A DNA stretch of 13,353 nucleotides from an uncultured Pseudomonadota bacterium (GCA_947306185.1 CAMZFU010000030.1:1-13353), one strand, 5' to 3'; numbered from the stretch's first letter, positions 1 to 7,376 are shown. The notes: generated by a model from the letters alone, not told the origin. A program made the numbers and translations.

Positions 1-228
1 ACTCATGATTATCTCACACTCGACAATGTCACGGCGAATGCGGTTGAAAAATACCTTGAACCATTAAATACAAAAAAATCACCATTTTATTACACTGCAT
101 CGTTGACCGTTGCACAAAAGTATTTATCGGTTGGTAATCGTGAAGAGGCCAACAAATGGTTGGATAAAATCATTGATGATTCAAATGCGCCGGCGGTTAT
201 CAGATCAAATGCAGAAAGTTTAAGGTAA
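1..228 (+). CDS. C-terminal end of a TPR/YfgM-like protein (partial)
   Basis: An open frame enters from the left edge and runs 75 codons to a TAA. The visible peptide is helical: SLTVAQKYLSVGNREEANKW is followed by a segment with Ala-Pro-x-x-Ile-Arg. This pattern (Gly-x-x-x-Glu-Ala plus 'aP..iR..A') is typical of the last TPR-like repeat of YfgM/TPR_21-family proteins. In E. coli, yfgM lies directly upstream of bamB and der and encodes an inner-membrane protein with a periplasmic TPR domain that associates with SecYEG and envelope chaperones. The same order here (this gene, a BamB-like lipoprotein, then der) supports the assignment. The gap to the next gene is only 8 bases, so the two are probably co-transcribed. 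The N-terminus and any membrane anchor lie outside the window, so the family call rests on a short tail plus gene order. Confidence 0.6.
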   Translation, partial: THDYLTLDNVTANAVEKYLEPLNTKKSPFYYTASLTVAQKYLSVGNREEANKWLDKIIDDSNAPAVIRSNAESLR

Positions 229-236
229 TATTTATA

Positions 237-962
237 ATGCGAAAGATTGCGATTTTGACCGTTATTTGTGCCGCCATTTGTGCGTGCGATAAACACGATC
301 CGATTTTGCCGGGTGAACGCAGTGATATATTCGCGTCAGATTCGTTGAAGGTATTAAATACTAATGTCCCAAATGTTTCAGAAAGTGCCGTTCAAGTGGA
401 TTCTGAATGTCAATATACGCAAAAAAATGACAACACAATTTGGGATGGCGACCGTAAAATCTTCTCTGGGTTCGCAACCAGTAATTATGTCGTAGGTGAC
501 AAGAAACCAATTTGCAATGGTAATTTCGTATATGCGGGGTTGTCGACTGGTGAATTGGTCAAGGTTAATGCTAAAAATCGTCAAATTGCATGGATTGCAG
601 ACGTATTCCGGCCGACTAATATGATGGGCGGGGCGTCGGTAATTGATATTATCGCAACACCACAAATTTATAAAAATTATGTTTATGTTGGTGGACTTGG
701 AAACGCATTTTGCAAGATTTCTGATTCTACCGGTAACAGCGCGTGGTGTTTGGATATTGGTGTTGAAAAGAATTTTATAATCACGGATGCTGCCATTTAT
801 GTATTGGATACAGATAATAACCTAAATGCAATTCGTATGCGTGATGGGGCGATATTCTGGCGAACACCTGTTGAAAAGGCGCACACGCCAAAATATAAAG
901 ATAAAGTTATAAAAATCGGCCATGAAAAAATAGATGCCGAAACCGGAAAAATATTGAAATAA
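237..962 (+). CDS. bamB: Short BamB-like outer-membrane assembly lipoprotein (PQQ-type beta-propeller repeats)
   Basis: Predicted lipoprotein of 241 aa. The hydrophobic N-terminus ends in the lipobox Ile-Cys-Ala-Cys, with Cys17 as the lipidation site. The LPGER motif at residues 24-28 is typical of alphaproteobacterial BamB-like proteins. PQQ/propeller-type repeats can be seen at about 91-120, 136-171 (with the BamB-like stretch IIATPQIYKNYVYVGGLGNA), 178-210 and a partial one at 219-241. BamB normally has eight blades in roughly 380-450 residues and scaffolds the BAM complex that folds outer-membrane beta-barrels. Here only about three and a half blades are present, yet the frame is clean and ends at a proper terminator, so it looks naturally reduced rather than broken. 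Asp at +2 of the mature lipoprotein resembles the enterobacterial Lol-avoidance residue, but the Lys at +3 makes this ambiguous. A weak AAGG lies 11 bases upstream. Gene order before der supports BamB. Confidence 0.72.
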   Translation: MRKIAILTVICAAICACDKHDPILPGERSDIFASDSLKVLNTNVPNVSESAVQVDSECQYTQKNDNTIWDGDRKIFSGFATSNYVVGDKKPICNGNFVYAGLSTGELVKVNAKNRQIAWIADVFRPTNMMGGASVIDIIATPQIYKNYVYVGGLGNAFCKISDSTGNSAWCLDIGVEKNFIITDAAIYVLDTDNNLNAIRMRDGAIFWRTPVEKAHTPKYKDKVIKIGHEKIDAETGKILK

Positions 963-963
963 A

Positions 964-994
964 AAATCCCGCAATCGCGGGATTTAATTTTTTT
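964..994. terminator. Bidirectional intrinsic terminator between convergent genes
   Basis: A perfect 9-bp stem AAATCCCGC / GCGGGATTT (964-972 and 977-985) has a 4-base loop AATC. It is followed by a T-rich tract on the plus strand (987-994), and the minus strand also reads into a T-run after the stem. It starts one base after the bamB-like stop and lies just beyond the stop of the convergent minus-strand YIP1 gene, so it should serve both. Confidence 0.9.
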
Positions 995-1586
995 ATAACA
1001 GGCACGATAGCGCGGCACCGGTATTCTTCATTAGCATCCATCCAATATGATAATCAGACAAATATACGGTTAGCAAGAATATTGCAAATATTCCGACAAC
1101 CGTAATGACCGCGCCTTTACGACCACGCATACAATACAACGCGATATTATAGAACAAGAATAATACATACGCATCGCCAATAATGCTAATTATCCACAGA
1201 GACGTACAATTAAATGCCAATGCGTTGATTACAAGTATAACCGGATAGATAAAGAATATAGATGCTAACCCTTTTATCGCGATTTCCCAATCGCGTTCTC
1301 CACCAGTTATTTCCGACACTAACATCATTAAACCGCCACCAACGAACAACAATGCAACCGCAACGACCGGGACAATCACAACCGCGGTAAATACGGAACT
1401 AATGGTTACCGTTGCGCCACCAAGTAATCGCAACCCCAATACCAAAAGTCCACCCAGCAGGCCGTATATAAACGCCTTTAACATAGATTCTTCGATATCG
1501 CCGTCCGCAACAATCTTGGAAAAGAAGCGCCGTGGATTGATAATGACATTTCTTATGGATTTGTACCATGCTTTGATTTTTTTCAT
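993..1586 (-). CDS. YIP1-family multi-pass membrane protein
   Basis: A 197-aa integral membrane protein. The short basic N-terminus carries the Asn-Pro-Arg-Arg-Phe-Phe motif (17-22) that opens bacterial YIP1-domain proteins. About five hydrophobic segments follow at roughly 36-55, 64-92, 106-126, 130-151 and 158-177. The loop GGERDWEIAIKGLA (95-108) is also typical of the family. Bacterial YIP1 proteins are inner-membrane proteins of unknown function; the eukaryotic relatives act in vesicle traffic, which cannot be transferred here. The ATG is preceded by AGGGGG about 8 bases upstream, which fixes the start. The gene lies antisense between the bamB-like gene and der, splitting a pair that is adjacent in E. 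coli, and it shares a terminator with the bamB-like gene. Family call good, function unknown. Confidence 0.8.
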   Translation of the reverse strand: MKKIKAWYKSIRNVIINPRRFFSKIVADGDIEESMLKAFIYGLLGGLLVLGLRLLGGATVTISSVFTAVVIVPVVAVALLFVGGGLMMLVSEITGGERDWEIAIKGLASIFFIYPVILVINALAFNCTSLWIISIIGDAYVLFLFYNIALYCMRGRKGAVITVVGIFAIFLLTVYLSDYHIGWMLMKNTGAALSCLL

Positions 1587-1604
1587 GTATGTCGCCCCCT
1601 TTAT

Positions 1605-1632
1605 TTGATTATTTATATTTTTGCTTTATAAT
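1605..1632 (+). promoter_or_regulatory. Probable sigma70-type promoter of der
   Basis: TTGATT (1605-1610), a 16-bp spacer and a perfect TATAAT (1627-1632) lie 24 bases upstream of the der ATG. The antisense YIP1 gene breaks any read-through from bamB, so der needs its own promoter. The AT-rich intergenic stretch of about 70 bases must also contain the divergent YIP1 promoter, which I could not define. Confidence 0.65.
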
Positions 1633-1656
1633 TATAAAAAATCAACGGAAAAAACT

Positions 1657-2985
1657 ATGACAAGAATAACAATAGCCGGACGGCCAAATACAGGAAAATC
1701 AACATTGTTTAACGCATTGACGGGAACGCGCGATGCACTGGTACACGATCGCCCCGGGGTTACGCGTGATACGATATACGGCACGCTTTCCATGCGTCCT
1801 GATTGCGAGATTCGCGATACCGCGGGTTTAGAAAAAGCGCGCAGCGGAATCGCCGCCGATTCGACGGTCGCGGCCATAGATGCAATTTCTTCGGCTGATG
1901 CGATTTTGTTTGTTGTTGATGGTCGTGTGGGGTTATTACCCGAAGATATGGAATGGGCACGGACCGTACGCCGTAAAACACATGCACCAGTGTTGTTATT
2001 GGTTAATAAATCAGAATCTGGTAAAAGATTAAATGATATTCACGAATTTTATAAATTGGGTTTTGGGGAACCTGTATTGATTTCGGCGGAACATAAAACA
2101 GGTTTGGATGCTATATTTGAATTCTTGGACCGTGTGGCCCCAACGTCTGAACCCAAGGAAGCGGTAACAGAAAAACGTATGAAAGTTGCGGTCTTGGGAC
2201 AACCCAATGTCGGCAAATCAACGTTGGTAAATCGGGTTATTGGTGAAAATCGCCAAATTGTAAAGAATGAACCTGGTATTACGCGTGACACGGTTAAAAT
2301 ACCCGTAAAATTCTATGGTCTTGATATTTTATTGATGGATACTGCGGGTCTGCGTCGGAAGTCGAATGTTCGTGATGATGTGGAAACATTGTCTGCATTA
2401 AAATCGTTGGATGCAATTGAAAAATCTGATGTGGTTATTTTGGTAATAGACGCCACACGTGATATTGAAAATCAGGCGCTTGGTATTGCGGCGCGTGTTT
2501 ATGACTCAGGCAAGATTTTATGTGTCGCATTAAATAAATGGGATTTGGTCGAAACGCAAGAACGTGATGAAAAACTGTTGAAATTGAAACACCATTTTAC
2601 AAATTCTTTTCACCAGATAATCAAACCAATGATACTTGCTATATCGGCAGAAACGGGAACCGGTGTACAAAATATGTTCAAACGCATTTATGAACAATGG
2701 GATATTTCCAATGCCACCGCCCCAACAAGTTTGATAAACAAAATTATCGGTGAATTGGTTGAATCGCGTCAACCACCATTATCGCGCCTTAAACGGCCGA
2801 TGCGTATCAAATTTGCATCGCAAACCGGTCGACATCCAATGCGCATAACAATAAATGTTGGTGGTGCATCAGATATTCCAGAATCTTATACACGTTACCT
2901 GCGCCGTGGAATTGCAACAGCGTTGAAATGGGAACATTTGCCAATCGTGATTGAATATAAAAAGGCCGATAATCCGTTTGATTAA
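1657..2985 (+). CDS. der: Ribosome assembly GTPase Der (EngA)
   Basis: A 442-aa protein with two tandem G domains and a C-terminal KH-like domain, the full Der architecture. Domain 1 has the P-loop GRPNTGKST (8-16), the G2 region GVTRDT, G3 DTAG (54-57) and G4 NKSE. Domain 2 has P-loop GQPNVGKST, GITRDT, DTAG and NKWD. The KH-like end has TGRHPMRITI and finishes in NPFD. Der binds GTP and acts in late maturation of the 50S ribosomal subunit in the cytoplasm. Asn-Lys-Ser-Glu instead of NKxD in domain 1 is, to my knowledge, a usual alphaproteobacterial variant. I place the start at the ATG at 1657 (GGAA about 7 bases before). A TTG start 12 codons earlier would add an AT-rich-encoded tail and would begin inside the probable -10 region. 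The stop lies 5 bases from the convergent DUF4167-like stop, with no terminator hairpin between them. Confidence 0.97.
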   Translation: MTRITIAGRPNTGKSTLFNALTGTRDALVHDRPGVTRDTIYGTLSMRPDCEIRDTAGLEKARSGIAADSTVAAIDAISSADAILFVVDGRVGLLPEDMEWARTVRRKTHAPVLLLVNKSESGKRLNDIHEFYKLGFGEPVLISAEHKTGLDAIFEFLDRVAPTSEPKEAVTEKRMKVAVLGQPNVGKSTLVNRVIGENRQIVKNEPGITRDTVKIPVKFYGLDILLMDTAGLRRKSNVRDDVETLSALKSLDAIEKSDVVILVIDATRDIENQALGIAARVYDSGKILCVALNKWDLVETQERDEKLLKLKHHFTNSFHQIIKPMILAISAETGTGVQNMFKRIYEQWDISNATAPTSLINKIIGELVESRQPPLSRLKRPMRIKFASQTGRHPMRITINVGGASDIPESYTRYLRRGIATALKWEHLPIVIEYKKADNPFD

Positions 2986-2990
2986 ATGCT

Positions 2991-3338
2991 TTAATTCAAT
3001 GTTGTCAAAAACATTGGAAATGCATTTTCTTCATCATCAACAGTTTCGGATGCTTCAGCAGATTCAGCCGTATCAACCCCCGTATCAGTTGCCGGGACAT
3101 CAACCGGTGTCTTGTCTTTTGGATCGCGGGTAGAATCAATTTTGCTTTGTTCTTCATTGACGATACGGCCATAATGTTCGGCCGCTTGAAGCAAACGTTC
3201 ACGTTCAATCTCATCTGTTGCAACACGTGCTTGGTCCAAGTATTGTTTGCGTTTTTGACGCCATTTATGACAACGTTGAATCATCATACCAACAGAAGAT
3301 TGGTTTCGTGCAACTTGCTGATTTTTTTTATTTAACAT
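2991..3338 (-). CDS. DUF4167-like small protein
   Basis: A 115-aa protein with a basic, Gln/Asn-rich N-terminus (1-30), a short helical core and an acidic low-complexity C-terminus rich in Asp, Glu, Ala, Ser and Thr (about 75-108). The core, with YLDQA followed by LLQAAEHYGRIVNEEQ, resembles the DUF4167 signature 'Y..lArdA....e..lQhAEHYfRi...'. DUF4167 is an alphaproteobacterial domain of unknown function, usually with basic N-terminal regions and often thought to contact nucleic acid; that role is inference. The usual Arg-Gly-rich N-terminal repeats are not obvious here, so this is a divergent member at best. The gene is convergent with der and divergent from the pilin operon. The Shine-Dalgarno sequence is weak (AAAGAA). 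Function not known. Confidence 0.6.
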   Translation of the reverse strand: MLNKKNQQVARNQSSVGMMIQRCHKWRQKRKQYLDQARVATDEIERERLLQAAEHYGRIVNEEQSKIDSTRDPKDKTPVDVPATDTGVDTAESAEASETVDDEENAFPMFLTTLN

Positions 3339-3434
3339 GTTTATTCTTTTGTTTTGGAAATAATTTCTGGGTCAAGGCATTTCGCCAAACCACCCCTATC
3401 AAACGAAAGTAATGGTAAAACATCTTAAAACCAA

Positions 3435-3463
3435 TTGCAATATTTTTTTTCAATTGCTATGCT
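3435..3463 (+). promoter_or_regulatory. Probable promoter of the pilin operon
   Basis: TTGCAA (3435-3440), a 17-bp spacer and TATGCT (3458-3463) match a sigma70-type promoter. Transcription would start near 3470, a few bases before the AGGGGGG Shine-Dalgarno at 3474-3480. This favours the GTG start at 3484 over the ATG at 3412, which would lie upstream of the transcript. The spacer contains a run of eight T (3443-3450). Confidence 0.5.
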
Positions 3464-3483
3464 TTCACTATACAGGGGGGATT

Positions 3484-4851
3484 GTGCATAATCAACGTGG
3501 AAATTTTTTGCTTCAGGCACTTCTTGCGCTAACGTTGGTGTTCGTGTTCATACCATTTTTTGCGCGTCGTTTGGCGATGAATGATATGGGTGGACAAATG
3601 TATGCTACCACGCGCCAGGTTGACGTTGCAAAAACATCCGCCAAGATTTATATCCAAGAAAAAGCAGAAACGTTGCCGTATAACACAACCGTTTTATCGG
3701 GAAACGAATTTTCAGATACATTGGAACCATATGGGTTACCGTTGGGATTTATTCCGCGAACTGCAATGGGGCAAGATATAAGTTTAATTATAAATAAAAC
3801 ACGCAATGATGTTTCGGCATTTTTGCGATTAAGTGGTGGAAATTTAAGTACGGTACAACGTGCAGAACTTGCACGCAGAATAGGGTTCTTTGCAATATAT
3901 AATCCGAATGATCCAGATGGTGATATTGATATTGGAATACAACTTGGAGATACGTATTCCGATGTTGTAAAAAGAAATGAACAGAATTCCGATTTTGCAG
4001 GTTTCCTGACCGATTTGGACATGGGCGGTTTTCGATTTGATAATGCCGCAAATATATTGGCAATGCGCGCAACATATGATACCAGCGAAGTAACAACAAT
4101 TTCCGTTACCGGGAACGAGGCGGGACGTAAAGAACGCAATAATATTAAAACAATAAGTGCGAACAAGGTGATATTCCAAACTGGTGCTGGTGATTCGGCA
4201 TTGTCGCTTACACGTGGAACATTGAAAACGGATTCACTTGTGGCGCGCACGATTTCCAAGTTTGGGGATACAGGTAATTTAACGGCAATGGATGCGGCAT
4301 TCGATAGTTTTGATATGACGACTGGGCGTATCAGTTTTTCGGGGCCAGACAAGTGGAATGTTGGTGGTAATGTTGTAACAAGTCGCATAACATTTAGCGT
4401 TGAAAGATTGGATGTGGCATCATTTGTGAATGTAACACGTGGTCAAGATGTTTTTATTGATGCAGATACACTTTCATACAGCACGGCAAGCGGCATAGAG
4501 ACAGATGATATATATTCTTCGAATATAACATTACGTGACCAAACCTCGGACAGTTTGTCACGTGGTGGTGATGGTGCAATTATTTTGGATGTTCGCCCTT
4601 CGGGGGCATCTATTTTGCCAGATGCATTGGTCGATACCATAAATAACGACGCCATAGAAATACTTGCCAAACCAACAGACGATGATAGTACAACGGTTAA
4701 ATGCTCTTCAATAATTGGTGGAATCGGCAGTTCGTATAACAAAAAATCTTTGGCGCAGTATATAATTTGTCAGTATGTATATTGGCAACGGTTGGAACAT
4801 AGAATAAATATGAAACAGTGTTTGATGGGGGGCGGCAGTGATTGTAAATAG
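3484..4851 (+). CDS. PilV/shufflon-like large minor prepilin lacking Glu at +5
   Basis: A 455-aa protein with a class III prepilin N-terminus. A six-residue basic leader MHNQRG is followed by a hydrophobic helix NFLLQALLAL and on to about residue 30. Prepilin peptidase would cut after Gly6. The conserved Glu at +5 is Gln11. Residues 30-175 resemble the constant N-terminal region of PilV-type pilins, followed by the junction TDLDMGGFRFDN (from about 176). The rest is Ser/Thr/Asp-rich and probably beta-structured. All four mature cysteines lie in the last 47 residues (KCSS, IICQ, KQCL, SDCK). PilV proteins are minor type IVb pilins or tip adhesins. I chose the GTG because AGGGGGG precedes it by 3-4 bases and the short leader is typical; an upstream ATG at 3412 gives a 30-residue leader and a poor ribosome site. 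The end overlaps the next gene by 14 bases. Pilin class confident, PilV link moderate. Confidence 0.75.
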   Translation: MHNQRGNFLLQALLALTLVFVFIPFFARRLAMNDMGGQMYATTRQVDVAKTSAKIYIQEKAETLPYNTTVLSGNEFSDTLEPYGLPLGFIPRTAMGQDISLIINKTRNDVSAFLRLSGGNLSTVQRAELARRIGFFAIYNPNDPDGDIDIGIQLGDTYSDVVKRNEQNSDFAGFLTDLDMGGFRFDNAANILAMRATYDTSEVTTISVTGNEAGRKERNNIKTISANKVIFQTGAGDSALSLTRGTLKTDSLVARTISKFGDTGNLTAMDAAFDSFDMTTGRISFSGPDKWNVGGNVVTSRITFSVERLDVASFVNVTRGQDVFIDADTLSYSTASGIETDDIYSSNITLRDQTSDSLSRGGDGAIILDVRPSGASILPDALVDTINNDAIEILAKPTDDDSTTVKCSSIIGGIGSSYNKKSLAQYIICQYVYWQRLEHRINMKQCLMGGGSDCK

Positions 4852-6043
4852 ATTTAGAATCTTTTCGCCCAAATATAAATCAGAAATTAAATCATCATGT
4901 GGCGGTGGTCTGGTTGAAGTTTTGCTCGCATTGGTCATCGTTGCTGTTGCGACACCTTTCACATATTCTATGATTGCCGAATCTACACACGCAATGCATA
5001 ATATGGCGATTGCAAATGATATAATCAGTTTGCGCAATGGGGTATTAAATTTTGTGCGTATAAATCAGGATTTGTGGCCTGATGTTGCACAAATAAAACT
5101 GTCAGAAGAAGAATTAGCAGAATTTTCAGATAGTATTTCAGCAGGTTTCATAGATAAATATACTGTGCATGGTGGTATGGTCATAGACGTTTATTTGTCT
5201 TTCGGTTTTGATTTGCCAATGAAACGTGTCGCGCAAATTGCGCGTGATATTGGTGCAGATGCGGCAATTGTCGGGGCAGATGGTATTGCATATGCTGATG
5301 CATGGGCGGTTGCATCACCAGATTTTCACGAAGGCGATTTAATTTATAAAATATCGCGTAACCTATCCGATGTTGATATGTCGCGTTTTTTGCATCGTGG
5401 TTCGTCAGGGGAAGATAATCTAAATGTTATGGAACGCGATTTAAATATGGGCGGTTATGATGTATATAATGTTGGGGGCATCGCTGCAAAATCATTACAG
5501 GTTCGTAATTTGGATGCAACATTTATAAATGCGGAAAGTATAGATGCAAAAAATGTTTATTTTTCGTCTGGGGCAAATGTCAATGGCGATAATGTAAAAA
5601 TAGGTGTTCTGCGTGTGTCGGGGGATGTTAATGGCTTCAGAAATATCGAAGCGCAAAAGGTAAACAATTCGGCATATACGGTTAATGGGCGTATCATTGC
5701 GGATCGTGCAACGATAAATAAAACGGTAAATGTTGCACATGATTTATCAATTAAATCGTCTTCGTTAAAAACAATTAGTGGTTTCACCGGTATGACGGTT
5801 GGTACAGTGCATGCACCGTATATATCAACAAAAGAAATAACATTTTATGAGAATTTTGGTCTAACGGTGGCAGGGGAATTATTATATTCTACAAATACTC
5901 CAATCAAATTTGGATCGTGGACTTTCCCATCAACAACCCCCCCATCATTTATTGCAATCAATTTAACACGTGCGGCGATTCCAGCGGTTCCTGATTCAAA
6001 AGAATTTGAAAAAATATTAACAAGCGGTTGGAAAACAAAATGA
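4838..6043 (+). CDS. PilV/shufflon-like large minor prepilin (second of three)
   Basis: A 401-aa protein. A 22-residue basic leader ending Ser-Cys-Gly precedes GGLVEVLLALVIVAVATPF. Cleavage after Gly22 places Glu27 at +5, the canonical prepilin position. Residues about 45-200 form the PilV-like N-terminal region, including GADAAIVGADGIAYADAWAV and a stretch ending LNVMERDLNMGGYDVYNVGG (to about 211), which closely resembles the LNTM.TDLDMGG junction I recall from PilV. The C-terminal 190 residues contain many short hydrophobic strands with Asn turns (SLQVRNLDATFINAESIDAK), suggesting a beta-helix or fibre-like fold. The mature protein has no cysteine. The GTG start at 4838 follows a GGGGGG tract by 5 bases and lies inside the upstream gene, so the two are translationally coupled. 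Likely an inner-membrane prepilin that is built into a type IV pilus or pseudopilus. Confidence 0.78.
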   Translation: MIVNRFRIFSPKYKSEIKSSCGGGLVEVLLALVIVAVATPFTYSMIAESTHAMHNMAIANDIISLRNGVLNFVRINQDLWPDVAQIKLSEEELAEFSDSISAGFIDKYTVHGGMVIDVYLSFGFDLPMKRVAQIARDIGADAAIVGADGIAYADAWAVASPDFHEGDLIYKISRNLSDVDMSRFLHRGSSGEDNLNVMERDLNMGGYDVYNVGGIAAKSLQVRNLDATFINAESIDAKNVYFSSGANVNGDNVKIGVLRVSGDVNGFRNIEAQKVNNSAYTVNGRIIADRATINKTVNVAHDLSIKSSSLKTISGFTGMTVGTVHAPYISTKEITFYENFGLTVAGELLYSTNTPIKFGSWTFPSTTPPSFIAINLTRAAIPAVPDSKEFEKILTSGWKTK

Positions 6044-7353
6044 GATACAGAAACAGAATATTTTCACATTTCTTTTCAAACCGTGGAACGGTTCTGATAG
6101 AATTCTTACTTACCATCGGACTTGCGACTACGTTGGTCCCTTTTATATATGGATATCAACAACGTGCAATTACACGCGCGGAAAATGTTAAAATTGCCCG
6201 GAATATGCAAAAAATACAATCTGTATTGGAACGGTACATCGTTGACAACAAAGATAAAATGCTGACAACGGTTGGACGTACTATATTTAGATTGAATCTA
6301 TCAGATTTAGTTGATTATGGATTGGACGAAACGTTTATTCGTGCAGCCGCAGACAAATATCAGTTGCGTGTCTTGAAATCAACAGATGCCAGTGATCAGG
6401 CCACGCTCCAGGGAGTAATTGTGTTTAATGATGCGGCCATAACCCCAATGCGTACACGTGAAATCGTGTTAATGGGTGATGATAAAATCGGATTCATAGA
6501 TGGTACAAGTGCATATGGTGGTTTTGGAACATGGCGCGCCGATACCGTTGATTTGGGTATAGAAAATATATCGGGTATAATCCAAACGACGACAATAAAT
6601 CGTGATAATTCATTGTATCTGTGGCGTGTTCCTTCGGATTCGGCGGCGGATGCGACGATGTTGTCGGCATTAAATCTTGGTAATCGCGATATTAAAAATG
6701 CGACATTCGTTAATGCAGCTGGTTTATCACTTGCAGAATTGTTGGAATCAACAAAAATTGTTACCAATGATTTAATTTTCAGGAATCGTACAACCGTTGA
6801 TACTGAATTGAAAACTCAGGCGGGTGTTGTGTCTGGTGCGTTGTCAGGGGATTCCAAAAATATTACTATTTCTGGAACACTTAGTTTGGCAGATTTAGCA
6901 AAAGTTTCCAGCCTTACTGTGGATAATTTATGGGTAAATAAATTAAATCTAAGTGGTTTTTCAATCGCCAGTGGTAGTATTCCAACATTGCGTTCTAATG
7001 GTTCGTTGGATATGACCGAAGGTCGCATAACCGCAATGTTTGTTACGGTTGGTTTTACCGGTTCTTTGACATCACGTTTGGTGGTCAAAAACAAGATAGT
7101 TGATTCAATTAACCCAGAATATTATTGGGATGTTAAATCACGAACTGCAAATTTAGCTGATATCAATTCGCCAATATTGTCCGATATGGCATCCAAGATA
7201 GTGCGTAAAGAATCTGTATCAGGGTCTGCGACAACAAGAATATTTGGTGGGGTTGCATCAAACAAAAATGCCACTGTTGCAGATTTCATGAATGCTATAA
7301 GTGAAATTCAGAAAAATGTGCGTGGGAAATATCACATGTTGAAATTAGAATAA
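6040..7353 (+). CDS. PilV/shufflon-like large minor prepilin (third of three)
   Basis: A 437-aa protein with a textbook class III prepilin start: a 16-residue basic leader ending Asn-Arg-Gly, then TVLIEFLLTIGLATTLVPF with Glu21 at +5. IYGYQQRAITRAENVKIARN follows the helix, as in PilV proteins. A Gly-rich stretch (IGFIDGTSAYGGFGTWRA) and NSLYLWRVP lead to the junction LNLGNRDIKNATFVNAAGLS (from about 211). The C-terminal region is Ser/Thr/Asn-rich with strand-turn repeats and contains no cysteine. The ATG overlaps the previous TGA as ATGA. A TTG four codons earlier (6028) is possible but less likely. Its N-terminal region has the clearest PilV-like features of the three, while the C-terminal domain differs from both neighbours. 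Probably assembled with the other two in one pilus or pseudopilus; the motor, secretin and prepilin peptidase are not in this window. Confidence 0.82.
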   Translation: MRYRNRIFSHFFSNRGTVLIEFLLTIGLATTLVPFIYGYQQRAITRAENVKIARNMQKIQSVLERYIVDNKDKMLTTVGRTIFRLNLSDLVDYGLDETFIRAAADKYQLRVLKSTDASDQATLQGVIVFNDAAITPMRTREIVLMGDDKIGFIDGTSAYGGFGTWRADTVDLGIENISGIIQTTTINRDNSLYLWRVPSDSAADATMLSALNLGNRDIKNATFVNAAGLSLAELLESTKIVTNDLIFRNRTTVDTELKTQAGVVSGALSGDSKNITISGTLSLADLAKVSSLTVDNLWVNKLNLSGFSIASGSIPTLRSNGSLDMTEGRITAMFVTVGFTGSLTSRLVVKNKIVDSINPEYYWDVKSRTANLADINSPILSDMASKIVRKESVSGSATTRIFGGVASNKNATVADFMNAISEIQKNVRGKYHMLKLE

Positions 7354-7376
7354 TTTATGATATAACAGGATATACA

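Noticed and set aside
1621..1656. TTG start extending Der by 12 residues
   Set aside because: It begins inside the probable -10 region of der, and Der proteins normally begin a few residues before the first P-loop, as the ATG at 1657 does.
3412..3483. Upstream ATG extension of the first pilin, giving a 30-residue leader
   Set aside because: It lies upstream of the probable promoter, has only a weak GAAAG ribosome site and makes an atypical leader. The GTG at 3484 has AGGGGGG and a standard short prepilin leader.
3648..4388. 246-codon open frame on the minus strand
   Set aside because: It is antisense to the first pilin gene, shows no recognisable domain or ribosome site, and is explained as a shadow of that coding frame.
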